Program-made: the position numbers and the translations under genes | Notes under the pieces: generated by a model | The model's input: only the letters and a program-made list of their open reading frames with translations | The model's database searches: none | Told to the model about the DNA's origin: nothing | In this document: piece by piece, positions 8,912 through 18,000 of the stretch | Numbering within the stretch: position 1 is the first letter of the stretch | Layout: the number at the start of each line of letters is the position of its first letter | Assembly: GCA_947174705.1 (NCBI GenBank) | Contig: CAMWKB010000007.1 | Coordinates: 1 to 52,793, forward strand | From: an uncultured Lachnospiraceae bacterium | GTDB taxonomy: Bacteria; Bacillota; Clostridia; Lachnospirales; Lachnospiraceae | DNA: 52,793 bases | Reading direction: 5' to 3'

Positions 8912-9685
8912 TCACTTTTCCACAAATTCCACCATATATTCTCGGAACCTTAACGGAAGCATCTGTTGCTGCAGTTTTAAATTAGCACGCTCTTTTATGG
9001 CAATTGTCTGGCAAAACATGGTAAAAAGCTCCTGATACTGCTCTTCTTTCTCCGATATCTCAAACATGGCTTCTACCTGTTTCTCCATATCAGATACAAT
9101 ATACCACGCTTTACCCGCCGGATGAACCCCATATAAATTATGTTTATCATCATAAATAATGAAATTCTCCAGAGGAAGTCTGTCTGAAAAATGCGGCATC
9201 AAAAACGGTATGACATTGCATTTCGCCCCTATTTTTGCGAATAGTATCCCATCTTGCGACTCCTTAAATCTCAAAAATTCCATAAAATGGTTTGTCTCAT
9301 TCGACGTATTTCTCGCCAAGCGGAACACCTGCCCGACATAGGGATTTACAAGGTTCTCCATAACTCTTCTGCCGCCTCCCTGCGTCAGCCCGTTGACCAC
9401 AGTCTTATAAACTGCCTCGCCCTTACCGCTGTCCGCTGATGCAAGCGCGCGGCATATGCTTAAATACGTTTCATCACCAAGTCTTTTACAAATAGTTTCC
9501 ACTACTTTTCTAATTTTTACAGCGTCTGGAATTATATTCATATACTGAGCAAATAATCTATAATTTTCTTCCTCTCCGATTTGAATATGAAGATGCGCAT
9601 GTTCCTCCCTCAGTGCATAGGCATCATATATTCCTGTGAAAACACCCTCTATGGAATCTTCACATATCAGATATTTTTCTTCCAT
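8912..9685 (-). CDS. DUF4130-type DNA metabolism protein, partner of the radical SAM protein
   Basis: Product of 257 aa from the ATG at 9685, which follows a GGAG site and lies 19 bp after the stop of the radical SAM gene. The longer open frame would overlap that gene. The sequence matches what I recall as the TIGR03915/DUF4130 family (probable DNA metabolism protein, related to uracil-DNA-glycosylase-like enzymes): YLICEDSIEGVFTGIYDAY near the start, NPYVGQVFRLARNTSNETNHFMEFLRF in the middle and FIIYDDKHNLYGVHPAGKAW near 190. In many Clostridia this protein is encoded beside a radical SAM partner, as here. The exact reaction is not established; a repair glycosylase or modification role is inferred. 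Confidence 0.82.
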   Translation of the reverse strand: MEEKYLICEDSIEGVFTGIYDAYALREEHAHLHIQIGEEENYRLFAQYMNIIPDAVKIRKVVETICKRLGDETYLSICRALASADSGKGEAVYKTVVNGLTQGGGRRVMENLVNPYVGQVFRLARNTSNETNHFMEFLRFKESQDGILFAKIGAKCNVIPFLMPHFSDRLPLENFIIYDDKHNLYGVHPAGKAWYIVSDMEKQVEAMFEISEKEEQYQELFTMFCQTIAIKERANLKLQQQMLPLRFREYMVEFVEK

Positions 9686-9704
9686 TATTAAACCTGTCTC
9701 CTCT

Positions 9705-10991
9705 CTAAGAAAACAGCGACATCTGCTCATACCACATTCCGTCCGCAGCAAACGGTAATCTCTCTTTCTGATAGGTCAGGTGTCTGACTATATAATTTTC
9801 CTCAATTTTAGTCGGATACATCATCTTTCCGCTGCACGTAATAAAATATAAGGCTCTCTTAAGCACAACTCCGATTTTCTTCAGATCGTCAAAAGTTAAA
9901 TTAGCAAATCGTCTTGCCCTTACTATGCGTCTGGCGCTTTTTACGCCTATGCCCGGTATTCTTAAAAGGAGTTTATAATCTGCACGGTTAATTTCTATAG
10001 GAAACTGGTCTAAGTGTCTGACTGCCCAGTCCGCCTTCGGGTCTATCATCATATTAAAATTCGGCCGGTCGCTTGTTAAAAGTTCATCAACCGTAAAATC
10101 ATAGAATCTAAGCAGCCAATCCGCCTGATACAGTCTGTGTTCCCGCAAAAGCGGCGGTCCTCCGGGAAGCGCCGGCAGCTCCTTATCCTCATTCACATTG
10201 ACAAACGCGGAATAATACACCCTTTTTAGTGAAAATTTATTATACAAACTCTCCGCCACTGCCATAATCTGATAGTCGCTCTCAGGCGTTGCTCCGATTA
10301 TCATCTGAGTGGATTGTCCGGCTTCGCAAAAACGCGGCGAATGATTATACAGTACCAGTTCCTCGCGATTAGCGTTTATTCCATTCTGAATCTGCCTCAT
10401 CGGTTTTAAAATATTCTTTCTATTCTTATTAGGTGCAAGCTGCTTAAGGCTCTCGGCAGTCGGCAATTCTAAATTCACGCTCATCCTGTCAGCCAGAAAC
10501 CCGGCTTTTTGTATCAACATGGGGTCCGCACCCGGAATTGCCTTCACATGAATATAGCCCTGAAAATTATATACTGTACGCAGCTTGTACAAAGTCTGGC
10601 ATATCAATTCCATAGTATAATCGGGACTGTGCAGAATGCCGGAACTTAAAAATAAACCTTCTATATAATTGCGCCTGTAAAATTCCATCGTTAACTCGCA
10701 GACCTCATCCGGTGTAAACGAGGCTCTCGGCACATCATTAGAGCGCCTGTTCATACAATATTTGCAGTCAAAAATACATTCATTAGTAAATAAGATTTTT
10801 AACAGGGAAATACAACGCCCATCCGCTGCAAAACTATGGCATAGTCCCGCTGCCACGGTATTTCCCATTCCCTTACCGTCACCGTTTCTGGAAGAACCGC
10901 TGGAACTGCATGATACATCATATTTGGCAGCATCTGCAAGGATATTCAGTTTGTCCATGATTGATATCTTTTCCGAGATTCTAAACTCCAT
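9705..10991 (-). CDS. Radical SAM DNA modification/repair protein with HhH motif
   Basis: Product of 428 aa. The N-terminal half is a radical SAM domain with the cluster motif Cys72-x3-Cys76-x2-Cys79 (ECIFDCKYC). Further Cys at 28, 51 and 60 are unusual and may bind a second centre. The C-terminal part has a helix-hairpin-helix DNA-binding motif, LLLRIPGIGVKSARRIVRAR, which points to a DNA substrate. This is the architecture of the TIGR03916 family. It is followed by its usual partner (DUF4130 type) 19 bp downstream. Its promoter lies between two LexA boxes, so the pair is probably SOS-induced. Function inferred as DNA repair or modification. Confidence 0.87.
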   Translation of the reverse strand: MEFRISEKISIMDKLNILADAAKYDVSCSSSGSSRNGDGKGMGNTVAAGLCHSFAADGRCISLLKILFTNECIFDCKYCMNRRSNDVPRASFTPDEVCELTMEFYRRNYIEGLFLSSGILHSPDYTMELICQTLYKLRTVYNFQGYIHVKAIPGADPMLIQKAGFLADRMSVNLELPTAESLKQLAPNKNRKNILKPMRQIQNGINANREELVLYNHSPRFCEAGQSTQMIIGATPESDYQIMAVAESLYNKFSLKRVYYSAFVNVNEDKELPALPGGPPLLREHRLYQADWLLRFYDFTVDELLTSDRPNFNMMIDPKADWAVRHLDQFPIEINRADYKLLLRIPGIGVKSARRIVRARRFANLTFDDLKKIGVVLKRALYFITCSGKMMYPTKIEENYIVRHLTYQKERLPFAADGMWYEQMSLFS

Positions 10992-11035
10992 TTTGGTACT
11001 CCGTTTCTGTTATGACTGAGGGGATTGCGCCACGA

Positions 11036-11047
11036 GAACGTTTGTTC
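11036..11047. promoter_or_regulatory. LexA (SOS) box, start-site proximal
   Basis: GAACGTTTGTTC matches the Firmicute LexA/DinR site GAAC-N4-GTTC and is extended to AGAAC/GTTCT. It sits just downstream of the -10 box of the radical SAM operon, over the probable start site, where a bound repressor would block transcription. Confidence 0.8.
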
Positions 11048-11054
11048 TGTTTCT

Positions 11055-11083
11055 ATAATATCATAGTTTGATTCTAATTGCAA
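11055..11083 (-). promoter_or_regulatory. Promoter of the radical SAM repair operon
   Basis: On the minus strand TTGCAA (11083-11078), a 17-bp spacer and TATTAT (11060-11055). It is bracketed by LexA boxes at 11093-11104 and 11036-11047. A GGAG ribosome site stands about 8 nt before the ATG at 10991. Confidence 0.75.
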
Positions 11084-11092
11084 CACTTTTTA

Positions 11093-11104
11093 GAACATTT
11101 GTTC
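11093..11104. promoter_or_regulatory. LexA (SOS) box, upstream of the -35
   Basis: GAACATTTGTTC, again with flanking A and T (AGAAC/GTTCT), starts 57 bp from the first box and lies directly upstream of the -35 hexamer. Two sites on both sides of the promoter suggest tight or cooperative repression. Confidence 0.8.
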
Positions 11105-11197
11105 TGTTTTGAAATTTCTTTGGTTATAGTATGTCCGCTCCATTTTTAAAGTAATAATCCAGTAATGAATTCTAAATCATTTTTACTTTACCTAATA

Positions 11198-11226
11198 TTG
11201 ACGTACCAACCCCCAAATAATATAAT
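11198..11226 (+). promoter_or_regulatory. Sigma-A promoter for methyltransferase-asnA (module copy A)
   Basis: TTGACG at 11198-11203, a 17-bp spacer containing a C5 run, and TATAAT at 11221-11226. It forms the first part of a promoter-plus-leader module that recurs at 25244. Confidence 0.75.
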
Positions 11227-11316
11227 ATTACAGGTAATTACAAAATTTTTTCCAATACTCAGACTTTAGGACGATATCAGAAAATTTACTGTGTAAATTA
11301 TCTGTAACAGAAAAAG
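11198..11316 (+). repeat. Promoter-leader module, copy A
   Basis: About 115 bp similar to 25244-25360. Shared parts in order: TTGAC box, C-run in the spacer, AT-rich -10 region with AATATTAC, AGGTAATT, TTCCAAT, CAGA, and a hairpin at 11278-11304 (CAGAAAATTTA pairing with TAAATTATCTG with one retained A-A mismatch, loop CTGTG). Here the hairpin ends 20 nt before the ATG of the methyltransferase. Confidence 0.7.
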
Positions 11317-11324
11317 GATGACTA

Positions 11325-12095
11325 ATGAACAATAAATCATTTGACAATAAACGAATTGCCAACGGATATGCAAAAGACAGGCCCTGGCTGCATAGATTAG
11401 TCATGGATAAAGTCAAATCCGACTGCGCCCTTAATAAACCTTTTAAAAACGGGCTGGATGTGGGCTGCGGAGCCGGATTGTCCACCAAGGCGCTGAAGCT
11501 TATTTGCGATAAAGTTACAGGTACGGATATTTCAGACGAAATGATTCATGTCTGTAAGTCTCTGTACGACACCCCTGAATTTACATTTTATACGGCAAAA
11601 GCAGAAGAAACCAAGCTTCCTGAAACGCCATATGATATTGTGACTGCCGCCGGAGTTGTTAACTGGGTGGATAAGGACTTACTTTTAGACAACATGGACA
11701 CTGTCATGGCAAAAAACGGTCTTCTTATAATATACGATTTCTGGATATCAGACAAAATGGCCGGGAACTACGCTTATACAAAATGGTATCATGACCTGTA
11801 TCTTGCCGATTTCCCCAAACCGCCAAGAAAAGATGATGTCTGGCAGCAAAAGGACCTGACTGATAACTTTTTAATAAAAAATCAGGTGACTTATGAGATG
11901 AAGCATGAATTTGATATGGATTCCTTCATCCGGTTTATGATGATTCAGTCAAATGTAAACGCCAAAATTGAAGGCGGCTATAAAACGGAAGAAGAAATAC
12001 ATAACTGGATGTCGGAAACGCTTGAACCAATATTTGACAATCAACAGCGCACCTTGATTTTTGAAGGATATAATTGGTATATTGAACATAAATAA
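11325..12095 (+). CDS. Class I SAM-dependent methyltransferase
   Basis: Product of 256 aa. The SAM-binding motif I is GLDVGCGAGLST (residues about 44-55); TGTDISDEMI follows as the acidic post-I motif, and AAGVVNWVDKD sits at motif IV. The fold is a UbiE/Methyltransf_11 type. The substrate cannot be told; small molecules are most likely. The ribosome site is weak (AAAAGG, 7 nt before ATG). asnA follows after 12 bp, so the two form an operon driven by the promoter at 11198. Confidence 0.85.
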   Translation: MNNKSFDNKRIANGYAKDRPWLHRLVMDKVKSDCALNKPFKNGLDVGCGAGLSTKALKLICDKVTGTDISDEMIHVCKSLYDTPEFTFYTAKAEETKLPETPYDIVTAAGVVNWVDKDLLLDNMDTVMAKNGLLIIYDFWISDKMAGNYAYTKWYHDLYLADFPKPPRKDDVWQQKDLTDNFLIKNQVTYEMKHEFDMDSFIRFMMIQSNVNAKIEGGYKTEEEIHNWMSETLEPIFDNQQRTLIFEGYNWYIEHK

Positions 12096-12107
12096 AAGGA
12101 GGTTTCT

Positions 12108-13118
12108 ATGAACAATTTAATCATTCCAAAGAATTATCAATCTGCCCTTAATCTTCATGATACGCAGGTTGGTATCAAAACGGTTAAAGACTTTTTTCAA
12201 AATCTGTTAGCTGAACGCCTGCATCTGCTGCGTGTCTCGGCTCCACTGTTCGTTGATCCTGCATCCGGACTCAACGACAACCTAAACGGCGTGGAGCGTC
12301 CGGTAGTATTCGGCATCAAAGAGCAGAATGAGGCTCAGGCGGAAATCGTACATTCCCTGGCGAAGTGGAAACGTTACGCTCTGCAAAAATACGGTTTTTC
12401 GTATGGTGAGGGACTGTATACCGACATGAGTGCTATTCGCCGCGATGAACTGACCGACAATATCCACTCTATCTATGTAGACCAGTGGGATTGGGAAAAA
12501 ATTATATCAAGGGAAGAACGTAGCATAGACTTTTTACAGGAGACGGTTCGCAGCGTATATAAGGTTCTTCGTAAAACCGAAAAATATATGGCAATCCGTT
12601 ATGATTACATAGAAGAAATTCTTCCGCATGATATTTTCTTCATCACAACCCAGGAACTTGAGGATATGTACCCGGGCACTACTCCCAAGGAGCGTGAATA
12701 TCTTATTACGAAAGAAAAAGGCGCTGTCTGCCTCATGCAAATCGGGGATTTATTAAAATCAGGTGAAAAGCACGACGGCCGTGCGCCCGATTATGATGAC
12801 TGGGCGTTAAATGCAGATATCATCGTATATTATCCGGTTCTGGATATTTCACTGGAGCTGTCTTCAATGGGTATCCGCGTTGACAAGGAAGCTATGCTCA
12901 GCCAGCTCGATAAGGCGGGATGTCCGGAAAGGGCGGAGCTGCCGTTCCAGAAAGCTATTATTAATGATGAGCTTCCTCTGACAATTGGAGGAGGAATCGG
13001 GCAGTCGCGTATTTGTATGTTCTTCCTGCGTAAGGCGCATATTGGAGAGGTGCAGTCTTCGCTGTGGCCGGAGGATGTGACGAAGGCGGCGCTGGAGAAT
13101 GGGATTCAGTTGCTGTAG
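12108..13118 (+). CDS. asnA: Aspartate-ammonia ligase (asparagine synthetase A)
   Basis: Product of 336 aa, near the 330 aa of AsnA. It makes asparagine from aspartate, ammonia and ATP in the cytoplasm. The fold is class II aminoacyl-tRNA-synthetase-like. Recognisable blocks: LRVSAPLFVDPASGLNDNLNG, RPVVFGIK near residue 65, GEGLYTDMSAIRRDE, IHSIYVDQWDWEK, and the C-terminal GGGIGQSRICMFFLRKAHIGEVQ with the motif 3 Arg. Strong AAAGGAGG ribosome site. It is the second gene of an operon and ends in a strong terminator. Confidence 0.96.
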   Translation: MNNLIIPKNYQSALNLHDTQVGIKTVKDFFQNLLAERLHLLRVSAPLFVDPASGLNDNLNGVERPVVFGIKEQNEAQAEIVHSLAKWKRYALQKYGFSYGEGLYTDMSAIRRDELTDNIHSIYVDQWDWEKIISREERSIDFLQETVRSVYKVLRKTEKYMAIRYDYIEEILPHDIFFITTQELEDMYPGTTPKEREYLITKEKGAVCLMQIGDLLKSGEKHDGRAPDYDDWALNADIIVYYPVLDISLELSSMGIRVDKEAMLSQLDKAGCPERAELPFQKAIINDELPLTIGGGIGQSRICMFFLRKAHIGEVQSSLWPEDVTKAALENGIQLL

Positions 13119-13166
13119 ATAGTAACTGGCGAAGATATGTTGTAATTTATTGAATTTTTTCACATA

Positions 13167-13213
13167 AAAAGTGCATGATATTGATTTGCTATCTTTATCA
13201 TGCACTTTTGTTA
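13167..13213 (+). terminator. Terminator after asnA
   Basis: AAAAGTGCATGATA at 13167-13180 pairs perfectly with TATCATGCACTTTT at 13196-13209. A 14-bp stem, T-run at the end; being AT-flanked on both sides it can also serve the convergent 60-aa gene. Confidence 0.8.
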
Positions 13214-13239
13214 CGATAGCTATTCAGTTGTATAAAATG

Positions 13240-13422
13240 CTATTCTTTGATTCTGTCAATGTCTGTGAGGTTCACACCAGAAACTTGTAAAATTGCTTTT
13301 AAATCTAAATAACGCTTATACATAGTTTTATATGCTTTTGCGTCTTTCCCATCTTCAATCATATAGTCTTGAAGTCTGGAGAACTCTTCAATATTTCTTT
13401 GCATCATTTCTTTTTCAGTCAT
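13240..13422 (-). CDS. Small conserved-looking helical protein, 60 aa
   Basis: Product of 60 aa, charged and predicted helical (MTEKEMMQRNIEEF at the start, AYKTMYKRYLDLKAILQ in the middle, LTDIDRIKE at the end). No known motif. It looks real because it has an AGGTGAT ribosome site 7 nt before ATG and its own near-consensus promoter at 13470-13498, and it is bounded by terminators. Function unknown. Confidence 0.7.
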   Translation of the reverse strand: MTEKEMMQRNIEEFSRLQDYMIEDGKDAKAYKTMYKRYLDLKAILQVSGVNLTDIDRIKE

Positions 13423-13469
13423 ATAATCACCTACTTTTTGTGAAACGTTATTTACTTGTATATATAATT

Positions 13470-13498
13470 ATTATAGCAATCAACGCCGTAAGTGTAAA
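13470..13498 (-). promoter_or_regulatory. Promoter of the 60-aa protein
   Basis: On the minus strand TTTACA (13498-13493), a 17-bp spacer and TATAAT (13475-13470). It lies right after the gltD stop and before the small gene. Confidence 0.65.
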
Positions 13499-13510
13499 GC
13501 CTTTATTCAA

Positions 13511-15004
13511 TTACTGAACATAAAGATTAGAGTAACCCATCAAGCTCTCGTCCACTTCTCTTGCACACTCGTGTCCCTGCCTGATTGCTTTTACTACAAG
13601 GGACTGACCGGTGTGCATATCTCCTGTTACGAATACGTTATCTACACTTGTTTTGAACTCTCCGTCAGCAGTTTTTACATTGCTTCTCTGGTCTGTCTCC
13701 ACCTTGAAAGCGTCGGTTACATATTTCTGGCTTCCGAGGAAACCGGCGGCGATAAGTACAATTTCTGCATCCAGCACTTTCTCAGAACCGGCAACCTCTT
13801 TCATATTCATACGTCCGGTGGCTTCGTCTTTTTCCCATGTAAGCTGTACTATTTTGACACCTTTCAGATTTCCTTCTTTATCTTTGATAAATTCTTTGAC
13901 TGTAGATTCATATATACGTGGGTCGTGACCATATACTGCGATGGCTTCTTCCTGGCCGTAGTCGGTTTTGCAGATTTTGGGCCATTCTGGCCAGGGGTTG
14001 TTTTCGGCTCTTTTATCGGGCGCCTTGGGCATCATTTCTATTTGGGTGACTGATTTAGCGCCGTGGCGGATAGCAGTGCCTACGCAGTCGTTTCCGGTAT
14101 CACCACCGCCGATTATAACTACGTTTTTATCCTTGGTGTCTATGTATTTTTTATCCTTGAAGTCAGAATCCAAGAGGCTTTTGGTATTCCTTGTGAGGAA
14201 ATCGACTGCGAAGTAAATTCCTTTGGCATCCCTGCCGGGGGCATTTATATCTCTTGGATTGGAGGAACCGCAGGCAAGCACTACGCGGTCAAATTCTTTT
14301 AAAAGTTTCTCTACTTTTACGCCTTTTCCGATATCGGCGTTTGTGACAAAGGAAACGCCTTCTTCTTCCATTACCTTAATCTTTCGCTCTATTATATGTT
14401 TTTCAAGCTTCATATTCGGAATACCGTACATTAATAAACCGCCTATTCTGTCAGAACGCTCAAATACGGTTACCTGATGTCCTCTTCTGTTTAACTGGTC
14501 TGCTACTGCAAGGCCGGAGGGACCGCTGCCTACTACCGCAACGCTTTTTCCGGTCCTTGTCACAGGTGGTTTTGCGGCTGCATAGCCTTTCTCATAGGCA
14601 TTTTCTATGATTGCATATTCATTTTCCTTGGTGGAAACCGGCTCTCCCGTAATATTACAGGTACATGCTGCCTCACACAATGCAGGACACACTCTCGATG
14701 TAAATTCAGGGAAGTTGTTGGTTTTGTGAAGGCGGTAATATGCCTGTTCCCAGTTTCCTGTGTACACTAAGTCGTTCCATTCCGGCACAAGATTGTGCAG
14801 CGGACAGCCTGAGGTCATACCGGCAAGTGTCATTCCCGACTGGCAAAAAGGCACGCCGCAGTCCATGCATCTTGCGCCCTGAAGCTGTTGTTCTTCCATA
14901 GAAAGATGTTCGTGAAATTCATTAAAATTCTTTATACGCTGTTTCGGTCCCACATCCTTTGAGACCTTGCGTTCATAATCTAAAAATCCGGTAGGTTTTC
15001 CCAT
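13511..15004 (-). CDS. gltD: Glutamate synthase (NADPH) small subunit
   Basis: Product of 497 aa from the second ATG at 15004. The first ATG (15016) is flush against AAAGGA and is too close, while the second has about 12 nt spacing. The N-terminal domain carries the Cys motifs for iron-sulfur clusters (ARCMDCGVPFCQ, GCPLHN, RVCPALCEAACTCN). Then come a FAD-binding VAVVGSGPSGLAVADQL and an NADPH-binding VVIIGGGDTGNDCVG. It passes electrons from NADPH to the large subunit, which converts glutamine and 2-oxoglutarate to two glutamates. It is 26 bp downstream of gltB. Confidence 0.96.
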   Translation of the reverse strand: MGKPTGFLDYERKVSKDVGPKQRIKNFNEFHEHLSMEEQQLQGARCMDCGVPFCQSGMTLAGMTSGCPLHNLVPEWNDLVYTGNWEQAYYRLHKTNNFPEFTSRVCPALCEAACTCNITGEPVSTKENEYAIIENAYEKGYAAAKPPVTRTGKSVAVVGSGPSGLAVADQLNRRGHQVTVFERSDRIGGLLMYGIPNMKLEKHIIERKIKVMEEEGVSFVTNADIGKGVKVEKLLKEFDRVVLACGSSNPRDINAPGRDAKGIYFAVDFLTRNTKSLLDSDFKDKKYIDTKDKNVVIIGGGDTGNDCVGTAIRHGAKSVTQIEMMPKAPDKRAENNPWPEWPKICKTDYGQEEAIAVYGHDPRIYESTVKEFIKDKEGNLKGVKIVQLTWEKDEATGRMNMKEVAGSEKVLDAEIVLIAAGFLGSQKYVTDAFKVETDQRSNVKTADGEFKTSVDNVFVTGDMHTGQSLVVKAIRQGHECAREVDESLMGYSNLYVQ

Positions 15005-15030
15005 TTTAATCAACATTCCTTTCTCTGATT

Positions 15031-18000
15031 CTAAGCCTTGTTAGCGTAAAATGCTTCAATCTGTGCCTGTTCCGCGCTAAGTCCCTTTTCTTCCATCTGA
15101 ACAATCAGTTTCAGCATACGCTCATAGTCATGAGGGATTATTTTCTTAAACTTCGGAAGATATTCGCCGAAATTATCCAAAATCTCTTTTCCCTTGACTG
15201 AATTAGTCAAAGCCACATGTTCCTTAATCATATCTTTAAGTTCAAGAACATCATATTTGGAAGTAATTTCATAAGAAGAAACCATTTCCTTATTTACCTT
15301 GGTGTACAAGTCGTTGTTTTCATCAAGTACATAGGCAACACCGCCGCTCATTCCTGCCGCGAAGTTCTTACCTGTCGCTCCAAGTACTACCACACGTCCG
15401 CCGGTCATATATTCACAGCCATGATCACCTACGCCCTCAACAACCGCAACGGCGCCTGAATTACGAACGCAGAAACGCTCTCCTGCCACGCCGTTTATAA
15501 AGGCTTTGCCCGATGTTGCGCCGTAAAGTGCAACATTTCCTATAATAATGTTTTCATCCTGCTTAAACTTAGAACCTTTAGGAGGATAGACAATCAGTTT
15601 TCCGCCTGATAAGCCTTTACCAAAGTAGTCATTGGAATCGCCGACAAGCTCCAGGGTAAGCCCGCTGGGAATAAAAGCTCCAAAACTCTGTCCGCCGGAG
15701 CCGTTACACAAAATGCGATAAGTGTCTTCCGCCAGCGTGTCTCCATATTTTCTGGTAATTTCTGAGCCCAGAATCGTTCCGAAAGTCCTGTCCGTATTGC
15801 TTACATCAACTTCAATACTTCTCTTTTGTCCACTTTCCAATGCCTTGCCAAGCTGCTTAAGCAGTACCTTTTCATCCAAAGTCTTCTCTAATTCAAAGTC
15901 ATATACTTGCTTAGCGTCAAAAATCACTTTTTCTTTGGTTTTTTCATAAGGATTTTCAAGTATCAGGCTTAAATCTATCTTTTTCTGTTTCTCAGATAGG
16001 TCTTCTTTCATTTTTAATAAATCGCTTCTTCCGACCAGTTCATCCACTGTGCGCACGCCCAGCTTAGACATATACTCACGCAGCTCCTGCGCAATGAATT
16101 TCATAAAGTTTTCCACATACTCAGGCTTGCCCTTAAAGCGTTTGCGAAGCTCCGGATTCTGGGTTGCCACACCCACCGGGCAGGTATCTAAGTTGCAGAC
16201 TCTCATCATTACGCAGCCCATTGTTACAAGCGGCGCAGTTGCAAAACCAAACTCTTCAGCGCCAAGTATTGCTGCGATTGCAACATCACGCCCACTCATA
16301 AGTTTACCGTCCGTCTCTATTCTCACTTTATTTCTAAGACCGTTTTGAATCAGGGTCTGGTGAGTCTCGGCAAGTCCAAGTTCCCAGGGAAGGCCTGCGT
16401 TGTGGATAGAGGTACGCGGCGCCGCTCCTGTACCGCCGTCGTATCCGGAAACCAGAATTACCTGTGCTCCGGCTTTGGCAACGCCTGCTGCTACCGTTCC
16501 TACTCCTGCTTCCGAAACCAGCTTAACGGAAATCCTTGCCCTTGTATTGGCATTTTTTAAATCATAAATTAACTGCGCCAAATCTTCAATTGAGTAAATA
16601 TCATGATGCGGCGGCGGTGAAATCAGGCTGACTCCCGCTGTTGAATGCCTTGTCTTAGCAATCCAGGGATATACCTTCCCGCCCGGAAGGTGACCGCCTT
16701 CTCCAGGCTTTGCCCCCTGCGCCATCTTAATCTGGATTTCTACCGCGCTGTTTAGGTATTCGCTCGTCACTCCAAAGCGTCCGCTTGCTACCTGCTTAAT
16801 TGCAGAACATCTATTCAGTCCATCTGCGCCAACCTTTAACCGCTCTTTGTCCTCTCCACCTTCACCCGAATTGGATTTTCCATGAAGACGATTCATAGCT
16901 ATTGCCATTGTCTCATGCGCTTCCTTAGAAATGGAGCCATACGACATCGCACCTGTTTTAAATCTTGTGACAATAGTGTCAACACTCTCTACTTCCTCTA
17001 TTGGCACGGGTTTCTTGGCATAATTGAAATCCATCAGCCCACGCAGAGTCTTAATACTCTTTTCATTATTGACTGCCTGAGTATATTTTTTAAACATTTC
17101 GTAGTCACCGCGCTTGGTTGACTCCTGTAGTAAATGTATAGTCTCAGGGTTGTATAGATGCTCGTCCGCACCACTCCTCATTTGATGATGTCCAGCGGCA
17201 TCCAGCTCTAAGTCCGTTGATAGACCGAGTGGGTCAAAGGCCATTGAGTGCAATGTATCAACTTCTTTTTCAATATCCTTTAGTGTAATACCCCCTATAC
17301 GGCACACTGTATTGGTAAAATATTTATTAATAACCTCTTTATCAATTCCAATTGCTTCAAAAATCTTCGAGCCCTGGTAAGACTGAATCGTTGAAATACC
17401 CATTTTAGAAGCAATTTTTACAATACCATGCAACACTGCGTCATTATAATCATTGACTGCCGCATAGTAATCCTTATCCAGCATATGATTGTCAATCAGC
17501 TCCTTGATACTTTCTTGTGCCAGATACGGATTGATTGCCGAAGCCCCGAATCCAAGCAGGGTTGCAAAGTGATGCACTTCTCTTGGCTCCGCCGACTCAA
17601 GCACAATCGCCACGCTGGTTCTCTTTTTCGTATTGACTAAGTGCTGCTGCAATGCCGAAACTGCCAAAAGTGACGGTATCGCCACACGATTCTCATCCAC
17701 TCCCCTATCGGAAAGAATAAGTATGTTTACACCGCCGCGAAAGGCTCTGTCTACTTCTACAAAAAGCCTGTCAATCGCCTTTTCCAGGCTTGTATTCTTA
17801 TAATATGTAATCGGAACAACTTCTACTTTAAAGCCCTCAGACTTCATATTTTTGATTTTTAATAAGTCCGTACTGGTCAATATCGGATTATGAACCCTGA
17901 GCATATTGCAGTTTTCGGGCTTTTCCTCCAATAAGTTGCCGTCTGTACCCAGATAGACCGTCGTCGAAGTGACCACTTCTTCACGTATTGCATCAATGGG

